64,000 nt of DNA from NCBI RefSeq assembly GCF_009754945.1, contig NZ_WPIN01000007.1, positions 186,001 through 250,000 on the forward strand, given 5' to 3'. Below the pieces are notes generated by a model, which saw only the letters and a program-made list of their open reading frames with translations, was not told where the DNA came from and ran no database searches. Both the position numbers and the translations under genes were made by a program. Origin of the DNA: Spirosoma arboris (GTDB taxonomy: Bacteria > Bacteroidota > Bacteroidia > Cytophagales > Spirosomataceae). Each line of letters begins with the position of its first letter. Position 1 is the stretch's first letter. Positions 1 through 8,149 of this stretch are shown in pieces.

Positions 1-759
1 AACACCTTCATTGGCTCCAAGTCAGGCTACAATAACACCACCGCCACTAATAACACCTTTCTGGGCTATCAGGCGGGCTACAACGTCACCACGGGTAGTA
101 ACAACATCATCATTGGTCCTTCTTCAGGAACCGCTATTACCGATGGGAATGATAACGTGTTGATGGGCTACAATAGCCAGGCTGAAGATGGCCTGCACAA
201 CGCCATCGCCATCGGCTCAAACTCCCGAGTTGCAATTAGCAACGCCGTAGTGCTAGGTAATCAAGCCAAGGTGGGTATTGGAACTTCAGCGCCAAAAAAC
301 AAGCTGGAGGTTGTCGCTGATGAAGCGGATGCCAGCGGCTTACGATTAACTCATTTAACCACCGCCAGCCCAGCTCAGACCTCAAGCGACCAGTTCCTGA
401 TCGTCAATGAAAAAGGCGACGTAATCAAAGCCCGCTATCAGCTCCGCATCAACAACGCCAGCGAGTGGAGCGATAAGGTGTTTGCTCCGAGCTATAATTT
501 GCCATCATTGGCTGAGGTAAAGAAGTACATTGATGCCAATCAGCATTTACCGGGTATTCCTTCGGCTGAACAGGTAGTAAAGGATGGTGTTGACCTGGCC
601 AAAATGAATGCGAAACTGCTGGAGAAAGTGGAAGAATTGACTCTGTATAGCATTCAGCAAGACAAGACTATTCAGCAGCAAAGCGAGGAATTAAAAGCCA
701 TAAAGCAGGAGCAGGCTCAGTTGAAACAAATGCTACAGCAGGTGTTAAACCGCAAATGA
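1..759 (+). CDS. Head-repeat surface protein, 5' end outside the window
   Basis: The reading frame is open from base 1 to a TGA at 757-759, so only the C-terminal 252 residues are present. The first ~55 residues are 17-residue units of the type NTFxGxxAGxxNxTxGxN, as in trimeric autotransporter heads and Bacteroidota tail-fibre-like proteins. Next come a VGIGT beta segment and the conserved module RINNASEWSDKVF, then HLPGIPSAEQV, then a C-terminal coiled coil rich in Gln and Lys (about residues 200-250). The same C-terminal module ends the minus-strand gene at 4960-7005, so the two are paralogues facing each other. The protein is probably secreted or surface-exposed; its partner is unknown. 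Repeat class and module are clear, exact function is not. Confidence 0.85.
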   Translation, partial: NTFIGSKSGYNNTTATNNTFLGYQAGYNVTTGSNNIIIGPSSGTAITDGNDNVLMGYNSQAEDGLHNAIAIGSNSRVAISNAVVLGNQAKVGIGTSAPKNKLEVVADEADASGLRLTHLTTASPAQTSSDQFLIVNEKGDVIKARYQLRINNASEWSDKVFAPSYNLPSLAEVKKYIDANQHLPGIPSAEQVVKDGVDLAKMNAKLLEKVEELTLYSIQQDKTIQQQSEELKAIKQEQAQLKQMLQQVLNRK

Positions 760-1193
760 TGAGACAATCCGTGTAGGCAGTGTAGGCAATGCAGGTTGAA
801 ACAACTCTTTTATTCCCCTGTTACCCTTTTCCTACTTTCTGTCACAATGGAGAGATATAGATCAGCCCCTTAGAACAAAGCCTGGCCTTCATTGACCGGG
901 TTTTTTTATTACTTATGCTGGAAGCACTTCCCTTTTATAAGCATCGGGCGGACAAAAGAGACTATACCAATAGGAAAAAACGGCCTTTTAAGTGTGTTAC
1001 GGAGTGGAAAAAGGGATAAAGTCGGTCAGTTTTGGCACTAGAAGCAAGAACGTGAAGCCAGATCCGAAGCGCCAATTTTTGTCATTTTTATCGACAGAGG
1101 ATACGAGATATTAGCTAAACTAGTTAGCGTTAACTATTGTATGGCCGATTGTAGGAGTGGAATTTTGATTGATCAGACAAAGCTCCTACAAGT
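760..1193. other. Intergenic region, no gene seen
   Basis: About 430 bases between the head-repeat gene and a small secreted protein. Apart from one weak terminator-like hairpin near 881-907 and a short direct repeat (GTGTAGGCA twice, near 771-788), I see no coding potential or recognisable site. Confidence 0.5.
881..907 (+). terminator. Weak rho-independent terminator
   Basis: A 5-bp stem (CCTGG with CCGGG, one G-T pair) and a 10-base loop are followed by seven T residues. It lies 120 bases after the stop of the gene ending at 759. The T run supports it; the short stem weakens it. Confidence 0.45.
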
Positions 1194-1709
1194 ATGAAAA
1201 ACGCGAGAAGGATACTACTACTGCTGATTGGGCTGTGGTCTATTGGGGGACGGGGGCAGAATCCTCTGCTGATTGGCCCCAAAGTGCCGCCACCACCCCA
1301 AAATCCGCTATCGGACCCACAAGGGGACAGAGTTCTGAAAATATTGTTTAACGTCTCGGTCGAACTGGCCAAACAGGAACTGTTAAACTCCTCCGCTGCT
1401 GGTACACCCTATACAAATCGGGACGCAGCGGATACCAGCCTTCGATACAATGCGGTTATTTTATTGCTGACTGGGGTCAACCAACTAATCAATAACTGGC
1501 GCGACTTTCTGAATTCGCCACATTCGTACCGAAGCCCCAATCCACCCGACCCGGCTACGCTGATAGCCTCTATCGATGGAGTGCCCGAGCCGGTAGCACC
1601 CACCGGCAACGATTCGTTCCTGAATCATCTTGATGTGGCCTACGGATTAGGGGAACCATTACCGATCAACAAGGTAGAGGTCGCCGTGAAGGGGCCGAAG
1701 AAGAAATAG
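1194..1709 (+). CDS. Small secreted hypothetical protein
   Basis: A 171-residue protein starting at ATG 1194. Residues 1-21 form a signal peptide: a basic N-terminus (KNARR) then a LLLLIGLW core. The mature part begins with a proline-rich stretch (GPKVPPPPQNP), includes a helical segment (about 45-65) and ends in a basic GPKKK tail. No family is recognised. A hairpin terminator follows at 1739 and a lipoprotein-like beta-barrel gene starts 102 bases downstream, so it is probably transcribed alone. It is likely exported; the role is unknown. Confidence 0.6.
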   Translation: MKNARRILLLLIGLWSIGGRGQNPLLIGPKVPPPPQNPLSDPQGDRVLKILFNVSVELAKQELLNSSAAGTPYTNRDAADTSLRYNAVILLLTGVNQLINNWRDFLNSPHSYRSPNPPDPATLIASIDGVPEPVAPTGNDSFLNHLDVAYGLGEPLPINKVEVAVKGPKKK

Positions 1710-1738
1710 GCCGTAACCGACCGACACCGCTCCCTCAG

Positions 1739-1760
1739 ATCGTTAGAGCTAACGATTTTC
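1739..1760 (+). terminator. Rho-independent terminator
   Basis: Perfect 8-bp stem ATCGTTAG / CTAACGAT with a 2-base loop, followed by TTTTC. It lies 30 bases after the stop codon of the gene at 1194-1709. Confidence 0.5.
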
Positions 1761-1811
1761 TCGCCCCTTCGCCGGGCGGAAGTTTAGAACAGTTAAACCC
1801 AAAAACTCCCA

Positions 1812-2606
1812 ATGATGATAGTTACTTCTGCTCCGCGTTGGCTGACCGGTGTTGTAGCCTGGTTCGGCTGTCTCTTTGTGCTCATGAGTTTGCCAGGCTG
1901 CTCTCCTGAGTTTGTTCAAGCATCTGCTGATGCCAGAAGAGATGGTTTTAGGGGGCCATCTTATGATGGTATCGAAACGCCAATTTTGTTTGGAACGAAT
2001 GTGAATGCTTACTGGACGGGTCAGTTTGCCAGGACGGCGGGTATTGGAAGTAAATACCAGGTAAACCCAGCTACGTTGCTGGCTGCCAATACCAATCAGC
2101 CCGGCCCCATGGCTCCCGACCCTAAACTCACCTCATTTCTGAGCCACGTCAGTTTTCTCTACGGTGGTCAGCTCATTGGTAAAGGCGGTAAATACACCGA
2201 TAACTTTGGCACCGGTACTTCCCGCCGAACTTATCTGGAAGCCATCAGCTACGCCCTTTACAACTACGACCTGCCCAACGACAAAGGCCGCATCTTTGGC
2301 GGGCTTGGGCCGTTTCTGGGCTTGGGCCTGTTTGGAACCAGCAAATACGAAAATGCCAGATTCGGCACCCAATCCTACGGTGCCTTTGACAAAAATGCCG
2401 GGTACAGCCGTCTCGATGGCGGCCTGGCGTTTACGGCGGGCTATCAGTTGCCACAAGGTCTGCGGCTGAGTATTGCCCACGAACTGGGCTTAGTCAACAT
2501 CGACCCCGTTTCGGGTGGCAGCGCCGACAAAACGTTCACGCGCGTCTGGAGCCTGAATGTGGCGTATCCGACCAAAAAATTGGTAGCCTTAGTCAAAAAG
2601 AAATAG
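1812..2606 (+). CDS. Outer-membrane beta-barrel-like protein with lipobox
   Basis: 264 residues from ATG 1812 (a second ATG follows directly). The N-terminus has a hydrophobic segment ending in LPGC near residue 30, a good lipobox, so the protein may be a lipoprotein. From about residue 110 onward there are alternating aromatic and glycine-rich strands (LSHVSFLYGGQLIG, GGLGPFLGLGLFG, GGLAFTAGYQLPQGLRLSI) typical of 8-10 stranded porin-like barrels of Bacteroidota. The C-terminus has a short basic tail (VKKK) instead of a terminal aromatic residue. No close family is recognised. A lipobox together with barrel-like strands is slightly unusual. Confidence 0.6.
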   Translation: MMIVTSAPRWLTGVVAWFGCLFVLMSLPGCSPEFVQASADARRDGFRGPSYDGIETPILFGTNVNAYWTGQFARTAGIGSKYQVNPATLLAANTNQPGPMAPDPKLTSFLSHVSFLYGGQLIGKGGKYTDNFGTGTSRRTYLEAISYALYNYDLPNDKGRIFGGLGPFLGLGLFGTSKYENARFGTQSYGAFDKNAGYSRLDGGLAFTAGYQLPQGLRLSIAHELGLVNIDPVSGGSADKTFTRVWSLNVAYPTKKLVALVKKK

Positions 2607-2690
2607 CCCTTACCGTGTTCTTATACATCCCACTCCTTCGGTACGCCTAACTGACGTTCATAGTAGGCTGGGGCCTCGGATACCATAATC

Positions 2691-2724
2691 AAACCGCTGG
2701 CTTCGCTAAGGTCAGCGGTTTTTT
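2691..2724 (+). terminator. Rho-independent terminator
   Basis: Stem AACCGCTG / CAGCGGTT around a 13-base loop, followed by TTTT. It lies 85 bases after the stop codon at 2606 and directly abuts the end of the minus-strand pseudogene. Confidence 0.7.
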
Positions 2725-3016
2725 ACAACAAGTCCAGTGCTGATTTTACGGCGTTCTTCACACGGTCCAATGCTTCACCATTTCCAGTTGCCTGATATTC
2801 TATTATGGCCGCTTTCCCGAATATGTCGATCGTATTCCAGGTAACAACCTAGGTATTCGGATCTGGAGATACTTCGACGTAGTCCCATAGCATTTGCCGA
2901 AAGTGGGCAAACTCCTGACTTACCATATCATCAGGCTGATCAGTATCCAATGCTCGTAGACTGGATTCTGACAGAATTAGTTCAGCAAGGGGGTATTTCT
3001 GGGCGATCCGTGATTA
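2723..3016 (-). pseudogene. Remnant of an unrecognised gene with in-frame stop
   Basis: Read on the minus strand, 95 codons are open from 3013 to a TAA at 2723-2725 except for one TAG at 2849-2851. The two halves read as one protein: SRIAQKYPLAELILSES... and, after the stop, VVTWNTIDIFGKAAIIEY... ending KNAVKSALDLL. Composition on both sides is protein-like, with no other stop. There is no start codon: a TAA lies directly upstream at 3014-3016. I do not recognise the family. It looks like the 3' part of a decayed gene. Confidence 0.5.
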
Positions 3017-3035
3017 CATATGCCACAAAGATCAT

Positions 3036-3066
3036 AAAAAAGCCCCAACCGGGTGGAAGGGGCTTT
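3036..3066 (-). terminator. Rho-independent terminator on the minus strand
   Basis: AAAGCCCC pairs with GGGGCTTT around a 12-base loop. On the minus strand the stem is followed by a run of T residues. The same hairpin type (AGCCCCAACC ... GGGGCTTT) occurs at 4918-4949, also after a minus-strand gene. Confidence 0.65.
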
Positions 3067-3103
3067 GGGGTCGGAATTATCTAGTCGTTTACAACTTCTG
3101 CTC

Positions 3104-3370
3104 CTAAAGTCTCTGAACTTGCCGCTGGCTTTGATTTACTACCTTGCTTTGCCCCAGATAGTAAGCAGCAATATTACTGGCAATACATCCAGCTCCTTTT
3201 AGTATTGATGTAGCCAAGTCCTTATGTCCATTTTCAAGTAGATAATGACAATTGCGAGTAGTATAACTGCTTTTAGCGATCCTTTTGCCACTGATAACTC
3301 CATGGCCATCTTTTTGAATTCGTCGTCGTACTGTCTCCTTGTTTTCATGGTTCACTAAGTTAGATCTCAC
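3104..3370 (-). CDS. Doubtful small hypothetical protein
   Basis: An 88-codon open frame beginning near the ATG-poor end of a decayed stretch. It is Lys/Arg/Asn-rich at the N-terminus, contains a Cys/Ala/Tyr-rich segment (GCIASNIAAYYLG) near residues 60-74, and has a terminator downstream at 3036-3066. It overlaps, in another frame, a short open frame resembling the start of an IS3-type OrfA. No family is recognised. It may be a real orphan gene or a by-product of a decayed insertion sequence. Confidence 0.25.
   Translation of the reverse strand: MRSNLVNHENKETVRRRIQKDGHGVISGKRIAKSSYTTRNCHYLLENGHKDLATSILKGAGCIASNIAAYYLGQSKVVNQSQRQVQRL
3199..3348 (-). pseudogene. Possible IS3-type transposase OrfA remnant
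   Basis: From ATG 3348-3346 a 49-codon frame begins MKTRRQYDDEFKKMAMELS then VAKGSLKAV. This resembles the N-terminal helix-turn-helix region of IS3-family OrfA proteins (RRxYDxEFKxxAVELS pattern). After about residue 28 the similarity ends: the frame continues as an unrelated hydrophobic stretch and stops. No inverted repeats or OrfB are nearby. It is probably a decayed 5' scrap of an insertion sequence, although a genuine small membrane protein cannot be excluded. Confidence 0.35.
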
Positions 3371-3695
3371 TTAACTTAATGTCCAGTCAAATGTAGCAGC
3401 TCTAGTTTTGTTGCAAGTCTAGTTATAATACACAATAATTACGGGAAAAACACCCCTATGTTAAAGGGTATTTCACACGTTGACTGCTTCAATCGTTTGC
3501 CGTTAGTTTACCGGCAAATGATTGAATTAACAAGTGTAGTTTGCCTAATTCACCTTCGTTTTATAGTTTTTTAGCTGATATATTTTCCTAAGGTAGGAAC
3601 GTAAACGTTAATTGAACACCATTTTTTGTATTGTATTATATCTGCGGTCTCAATACCTAATTTATTTCAGCTTACCATATTTGAAGTAATCTATC
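3371..3695. other. Intergenic region with one palindrome
   Basis: An AT-rich spacer between a decayed minus-strand stretch and the T9SS cargo gene. It contains the inverted repeat at 3488-3526. No gene or clear promoter is seen. Confidence 0.45.
3488..3526. repeat. Inverted repeat, 15-bp arms
   Basis: TTCAATCGTTTGCCG (3488-3502) pairs with CGGCAAATGATTGAA (3512-3526) with one G-T pair and a 9-base loop. There is no T run, so it is not a classic terminator. Confidence 0.55.
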
Positions 3696-4772
3696 ATGAG
3701 AAAAATTCTATTCTTTTTAGCTATCTGTTTCAATACAATGGCGCAGACACTCGACCAGCAACAGACAGCCGTAAATGGGGCCGGTTCTTTTGGGCCAGAA
3801 GGACTTGAATTGGAAGGACAGACTTTTACAGCAGGAGTGAGTGGCCCGCTCACTCAGATTACACTGAAATTAGGAAGTGGTACTGGTAGTACTTATACGA
3901 CTACATTAAGGCTTTATGCAACTGATCAAAGTGGACTTCCTGTATTGACTACCGTTTTGGCTTCCGCAACTGCGACGGTGTCGGGTCCTATACCTGATTT
4001 CCTTAACTTTAGTGAGTTTAATTTTGTGTTTGACTCACCGTACTCAATTACAATAAATACTAAGTATGCTTTTACGATAAGTGCTCCACCAGATGTAAGT
4101 GCGCAAGTGGCTTCTTATAGCCGAGATCGCTATGATCGTGGGAATCAATTTATTAAATTTTATAATTCTTCAATTAATGTTCTTGACATTTCTGATCTCT
4201 ACTTCGAAACGTATGTAACTGGACCGCTTCCTGTACGACTCGTCAGTTTTACGGCTCGTGAAGTAAATGCCCAGAGTGTGCTGGAATGGCAAACGTCTCT
4301 AGAAAGTAATACATCTCATTTTGAGGTCCAACGAAGCCAAAATGCCCGGAGTTTTGAGACGATTGGTCGGGTAAGTGCTATCGGAAACAGCACAACCCAA
4401 CAAAGTTATCTTTTCCGTGATGAAGATCTTACCAGGCTCCCTTCGGTGGTTTACTACCGACTACATTCGGTAGATTTGGACGGGAGTTACAGCGATTCCA
4501 AGATCATATCTCTCACCCAAGCAAGTACGTTTTCTAGACTGCACATCTATCCCAATCCGGTAGTATCGGGCGGTAGCGTGCGTATCAATGCACCTTTAGG
4601 TGATAGTCAAGTGTCGGTCAGGAATCTAACAGGTCAAAGGTTACCTGTACAGATTAGCAATCCCGAATCCGGCAAAACTGAACTTAATCTGGGTAGTCTT
4701 CCTTCCGGTATATACATACTTAACATGATCGTAAAAGAAGGCAGTCAAACTCAAAAATTACTCATAGAATAA
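3696..4772 (+). CDS. T9SS type A sorting domain protein
   Basis: 358 residues from ATG 3696. The signal peptide is residues 1-16 (ILFFLAICFNTMA|Q). Residues ~20-175 are a beta-rich domain with TLKLGSGTGS and TLRLYAT strands, like the choice-of-anchor modules found in secreted Bacteroidota proteins. Residues ~180-265 include PVRLVSFTAREVN...VLEWQTSLESNTSHFEVQRS, the conserved region that precedes many T9SS tails. The last ~75 residues (LHIYPNPVVSGGSVRI ... GIYILNMIVKEG) are a type A C-terminal sorting domain. The protein should cross the outer membrane through the type IX machinery and be attached at the surface. Its ligand is unknown. A strong terminator follows at 4807. Confidence 0.85.
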   Translation: MRKILFFLAICFNTMAQTLDQQQTAVNGAGSFGPEGLELEGQTFTAGVSGPLTQITLKLGSGTGSTYTTTLRLYATDQSGLPVLTTVLASATATVSGPIPDFLNFSEFNFVFDSPYSITINTKYAFTISAPPDVSAQVASYSRDRYDRGNQFIKFYNSSINVLDISDLYFETYVTGPLPVRLVSFTAREVNAQSVLEWQTSLESNTSHFEVQRSQNARSFETIGRVSAIGNSTTQQSYLFRDEDLTRLPSVVYYRLHSVDLDGSYSDSKIISLTQASTFSRLHIYPNPVVSGGSVRINAPLGDSQVSVRNLTGQRLPVQISNPESGKTELNLGSLPSGIYILNMIVKEGSQTQKLLIE

Positions 4773-4806
4773 AACGATATACTTCATATTCAGATCGTAG
4801 GTCTTC

Positions 4807-4836
4807 AGCGCTGGCTCTGGTAGAGTCAGCGCTTTT
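4807..4836 (+). terminator. Strong rho-independent terminator
   Basis: An 11-bp stem AGCGCTGGCTC / GAGTCAGCGCT with one G-T pair and a short loop, followed by TTTTT, 35 bases after the stop at 4772. Confidence 0.85.
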
Positions 4837-4917
4837 TGTGACCATTTTAGGGGTTTATAATCTAAGAAGTAATACCCACCGTGCTAGTCCGTAAGAGCTG
4901 ATAACCAACCTAAGTAC

Positions 4918-4949
4918 AAAGCCCCAACCTGTGAAGAAAGGGGCTTTTA
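4918..4949 (-). terminator. Terminator, possibly bidirectional
   Basis: AAAGCCCC (4918-4925) pairs with GGGGCTTT (4940-4947). It sits 11 bases beyond the stop codon of the minus-strand gene ending at 4960, and its T residues serve both strands. Loop and stem resemble the hairpin at 3036-3066. Confidence 0.65.
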
Positions 4950-4959
4950 TGTTTGCGAC

Positions 4960-7005
4960 TTATTTCTTTTCCAGCAATTGTTTCACCAACTTCTCTAGCT
5001 CATCAAGCCTTACTGCCTGCTTGTCAAGTTGGCGTTGCTTGGTCTGGTCTGCTTTTTCTAATTGGATACTATACAGCGTCAGTTCCTCCACCTTCTCCAG
5101 CAGTGTAGCATTCATCTTCACCAGATCAACACCTTCATTTACTACTTGTTCTGCGGAAGGTACCCCAGGCAAATGACCATGCTGGCCAATATAAGCTGCT
5201 ACAGAGGCCAAAGGTCGAAGTTGATAACTAGGTGAGAATACTTTATCACTCCACTCATTGGTATTGTTGATGCGAAGTTGATAACGGGCTTTCACTACAT
5301 CGCCACGTTCGTTAACGGTTAGGAACTGATCAGTCGAACGAGTGGCCGGACTATTGGACGTTAACTGCTCCAGCCGTACCCCTGATTCATTTTCCTGCTG
5401 GCTTCTAACATGAAGTAATACGGCTGGAGACGACGTACCAATACCCACATTAGCCTGATTACCCAGCACGACGGCGTTACTCACGGCTACAGTAGCCCCT
5501 GCTCCAATAGCCGTAGCATTGGTCAGTGGTGTGCTATTATTGGCTAGCAGTACCCCAGCTTGAGTACCTAAAAATGTATTGCGAGAGCCCTTATCCTGCT
5601 GGCCAGTGTTGTAGCCGATATACACGTTATCATCGGCGTCGATGGAAGTAGGCCCGGCTCCATTACCTATAATTGTATTATGGGAACCCGTAGAAATATT
5701 ACGGCCTGCATTGACCCCAAAGAAGGCATTGCCCTGGCCAGATGTGTTTTGATAGCCTGCTTGATAACCCACAAACGTGTTGGAATCAGCTACCGCATTA
5801 TAGCCCGATTGATAGCCAATAAATGTACTTCGCTGGCCTGTCTGGTTGGCATAACCAGCTTTAGAACCCACAAACAGATTATTGGAAACCGCATTATTAA
5901 AGCCTGCCGAGTCACCAACCATCAGGTTTTTTTGACCACCTACATTAGAATAGCCTGCATTATTGCCTATGGATATATTGTCGTTCCCTCTGGTATTGGC
6001 AAAGCCAGTGAACGTACCTAAAAAAGTATTGTTCTTCCCGGTCGAGTTGGCTTGACCGGCCATAAACCCTAGAAACGTATTACTTTCTCCCGTCGTGTTG
6101 CCGGTTCCCGTAAAGCTACCTAGAAAAGTGTTGTTTTGTCCAGATGAGTTATTATAGCCTGCTATGTTGCCTAGAAACGTATTCTGACTACCCATGGTAT
6201 TTTTATACCCCGCATTAGCACCCACAAACGTGTTGCTACTAGAGGTCGTGTTGGAATAGCCTGCACTGGAGCCGACAAAAACATTATAACTTCCCTGGTT
6301 ATTATAACCTGATAGAACGCCCAAAGTAGTATTGTTTTGGCCATTTGTATTGGCATACCCAGCCGCATAGCCTAGAGAGGTATTATTATAGCCTTGACTA
6401 TTGGTATTGCCCGCCGTGGAGCCCACAAAGGTGTTAAATCCGCCTGTGGTGTTATTAGATCCAGTATAAACTCCCAGGAACGTATTGTGGATACCCGACG
6501 CGTTTAATTGACCTGCGTGGTAACCGACAAAGGAATTGTTATTGCCGGTCGTGTTGGAATAGCCCGCACTCACGCCTAGAAAGGAATTGTTATAGCCAAT
6601 CGTATTCATTTGTCCAGCTATTCGTCCTAGAAAGACATTGTCATTGCCGGTGGTGTTCGAAAACCCGGCGTAGCCCCCAACAAACGTATTGTTCACGCCC
6701 GTTGAATTGGAATAGCCAGCCCCTGTTCCAAAAAACGAATTACTGGCTCCTGTGGTAGTAGATCGGCCTGCGTTAGCACCATAGAAGGCATTATCAATAC
6801 CCGTGGTTAACGCATTTCCTGCATAAAAACCCGTCAACACGTTACCCTCCCCCGTCAGACTGGCATTACCGGCGCTTGCCCCTATTAGTACATTAAACTG
6901 ACCTGGCGAACTAGTTAGTGGTGAAGTAGCGACGTAGTTATTCTGTGCAAGTAAGGGAGTGCTCAATAACAAAGGAAGTAGAAGAAGCCTATTTTTAATT
7001 TTCAT
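4960..7005 (-). CDS. Large 17-residue head-repeat surface protein
   Basis: 681 residues from ATG 7005. The signal peptide is residues 1-20 (LLLLPLLLSTPLLA|Q). Residues ~38-475 are about 26 tandem units of 16-17 residues, NTFLGxxAGYxNTTGxN, as in YadA-like heads and Bacteroidota hemagglutinin or tail-fibre-like proteins. Then come LGNQANVGIGTSSP, the conserved module RINNTNEWSDKVFSPSY ... HLPGVPSAEQV, and a C-terminal coiled coil (~620-681). The C-terminus matches that of the truncated gene at 1-759. It probably forms a long exported fibre, by analogy with beta-solenoid heads; adhesion is inferred. A terminator follows at 4918-4949. Confidence 0.85.
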   Translation of the reverse strand: MKIKNRLLLLPLLLSTPLLAQNNYVATSPLTSSPGQFNVLIGASAGNASLTGEGNVLTGFYAGNALTTGIDNAFYGANAGRSTTTGASNSFFGTGAGYSNSTGVNNTFVGGYAGFSNTTGNDNVFLGRIAGQMNTIGYNNSFLGVSAGYSNTTGNNNSFVGYHAGQLNASGIHNTFLGVYTGSNNTTGGFNTFVGSTAGNTNSQGYNNTSLGYAAGYANTNGQNNTTLGVLSGYNNQGSYNVFVGSSAGYSNTTSSSNTFVGANAGYKNTMGSQNTFLGNIAGYNNSSGQNNTFLGSFTGTGNTTGESNTFLGFMAGQANSTGKNNTFLGTFTGFANTRGNDNISIGNNAGYSNVGGQKNLMVGDSAGFNNAVSNNLFVGSKAGYANQTGQRSTFIGYQSGYNAVADSNTFVGYQAGYQNTSGQGNAFFGVNAGRNISTGSHNTIIGNGAGPTSIDADDNVYIGYNTGQQDKGSRNTFLGTQAGVLLANNSTPLTNATAIGAGATVAVSNAVVLGNQANVGIGTSSPAVLLHVRSQQENESGVRLEQLTSNSPATRSTDQFLTVNERGDVVKARYQLRINNTNEWSDKVFSPSYQLRPLASVAAYIGQHGHLPGVPSAEQVVNEGVDLVKMNATLLEKVEELTLYSIQLEKADQTKQRQLDKQAVRLDELEKLVKQLLEKK
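5581..6894 (-). repeat. Coding tandem repeat, ~51-bp period
   Basis: About 26 in-frame units of 48 or 51 bases encode the 17-residue head repeats of the gene at 4960-7005. Conserved positions are N-T/S-F/x-x-G at the start, A/S-G in the middle and G near the end. Units differ at the nucleotide level, so the array is old or diversified rather than freshly expanded. Confidence 0.8.
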
Positions 7006-7143
7006 GGAACTGCATTAAGTTGATTAAAGGATTGTCTGTTGTAACTAGTAGAACAATGGATTATACGCTACGACAAAGGCGAGGCTAATAGCGATCTAAT
7101 AGCAAAATCAGCTAGACAATTACTGTGCCAGCTCAACCAAAAA

Positions 7144-7499
7144 ATGAAATCACATCAAGTCAATAAAGTTGTCTCTGGAGGCCAGACTGGCCTCGACCAA
7201 ATGGGTCTAGAAGTAGCCAAGGTATTAGGGATTCATATAGGAGGTATATCGCCTAAAGGTTATTTAACCGAAAACGGGCCGGATGCGGTCCTGCGTGATT
7301 TCGGCCTGGCTGAGCACACCTCTCGAAATACCCACCCCGTACAAAAGCCAGTGTGATTCAAGCTGATGGTACAGTTATGTTTGGTAATGTCACAACAGGA
7401 GGTACCGAGCTAACGCTAAACATCTGCGTCCGGCAAGGTAAGCCCTACATTGTCAATCCGACTGCTGAGGATTTGCGTCAATGGTTGATAGATAGCTGA
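7144..7499 (+). pseudogene. Frameshifted putative molybdenum carrier (Rossmann-like)
   Basis: ATG 7144 opens a frame reading VVSGGQTGLDQMGLEVAK, then HIGGISPKGYLTENGPD, up to a stop at residue 70. From about 7332 the next frame continues as PPRTKASVIQADGTVMFGN, then TTGGTELTLNICVRQGKPY, to a TGA at 7497-7499. Joined, the two give a ~118-residue protein of the putative molybdenum-carrier family (GGQTGxD and YPPRT...DGTxxF motifs). One lost base near 7330-7332 (an expected TAC before CCACCC) explains the break. Function is that of the family, poorly known. The gene is probably dead unless the base loss is a sequencing error. Confidence 0.75.
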
Positions 7500-7777
7500 G
7501 AGTGAACGTAAGGATTATAAAAAATGACCAATAGGTAACTTGCTTTCTCACGCACTCAGCATCTTGTTTTTGAAGAGTGCTTTGTGAGTAAAACAAGCCT
7601 TATGCTATAAGGTTGAAAGCAATATCCATACATAAAGTGTGCATTTTAGGCCTTATTTGTACCTCCATACAGACAATCAAAAATAATACTTTGATTATCA
7701 ATACATTATACTGCTTAGTAAATTTCAAAGAGAAATTGAAGTACGCTTAACGGCTAGTCGGCAAGTAGTAAATTACA

Positions 7778-8058
7778 ATGAAAGGCTCCAGTTGGGGCCT
7801 TTTTTGTTCCTGGCGGTTGAGTTTTATGTCCATCGTTTTGAGTCTGCCTACTTTGGCCCAAGTGAGTATTGGCACAATCATCTCAAATCCAAGTTTTCAA
7901 CTTAATGTCGTCATCTTTGACTGGGTTGGCCATATCAGGCAGTAAAACAAAGGGTAGATGCTTACGGTTACTCAATATACATGCACCAAAATTCAAAGGT
8001 TAGTCCAGGTATAGCTGCTGGTAATCTTTTCGATTATTCGCTTACAGTAGAGAAGTGA
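7778..8058 (+). pseudogene. Broken small secreted protein
   Basis: ATG 7778 opens a 55-codon frame. A possible internal start is ATG 7826, with a signal-like segment MSIVLSLPTLAQ. The frame stops at 7943-7945. In another frame, just before that stop, reading resumes as VKQRVDAYGYSIYMHQNS, then GIAAGNLFDYSLTVEK, ending at TGA 8056-8058. The two parts look like the start and end of one exported protein with the middle lost or frameshifted. No family is recognised. Confidence 0.35.
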
Positions 8059-8149
8059 TATCAAGTTGGTAAAATTCACTACCCATTGCTAACTTAATCA
8101 ATCGGCTTAAGATTATTTTATTTGTTAATTTCCTCCTAATACCAGGCTT

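Noticed and set aside
5680-6021. Open frame on the plus strand opposite the head-repeat gene
   Set aside because: A shadow of the repeated coding sequence on the other strand; its residues follow the repeat period and resemble no protein family.
5581-6894. Regular ~51-base periodicity, considered as a CRISPR-like or satellite array
   Set aside because: The units are in frame, vary at the DNA level, lack identical repeats and unique spacers, and encode protein head repeats.
7781-7806. Terminator-like hairpin AAGGCTCC...GGGGCCTT followed by T residues
   Set aside because: It lies inside the broken secreted-protein frame and has no gene ending just upstream, so I did not list it separately, although it could be a real terminator of a lost gene.
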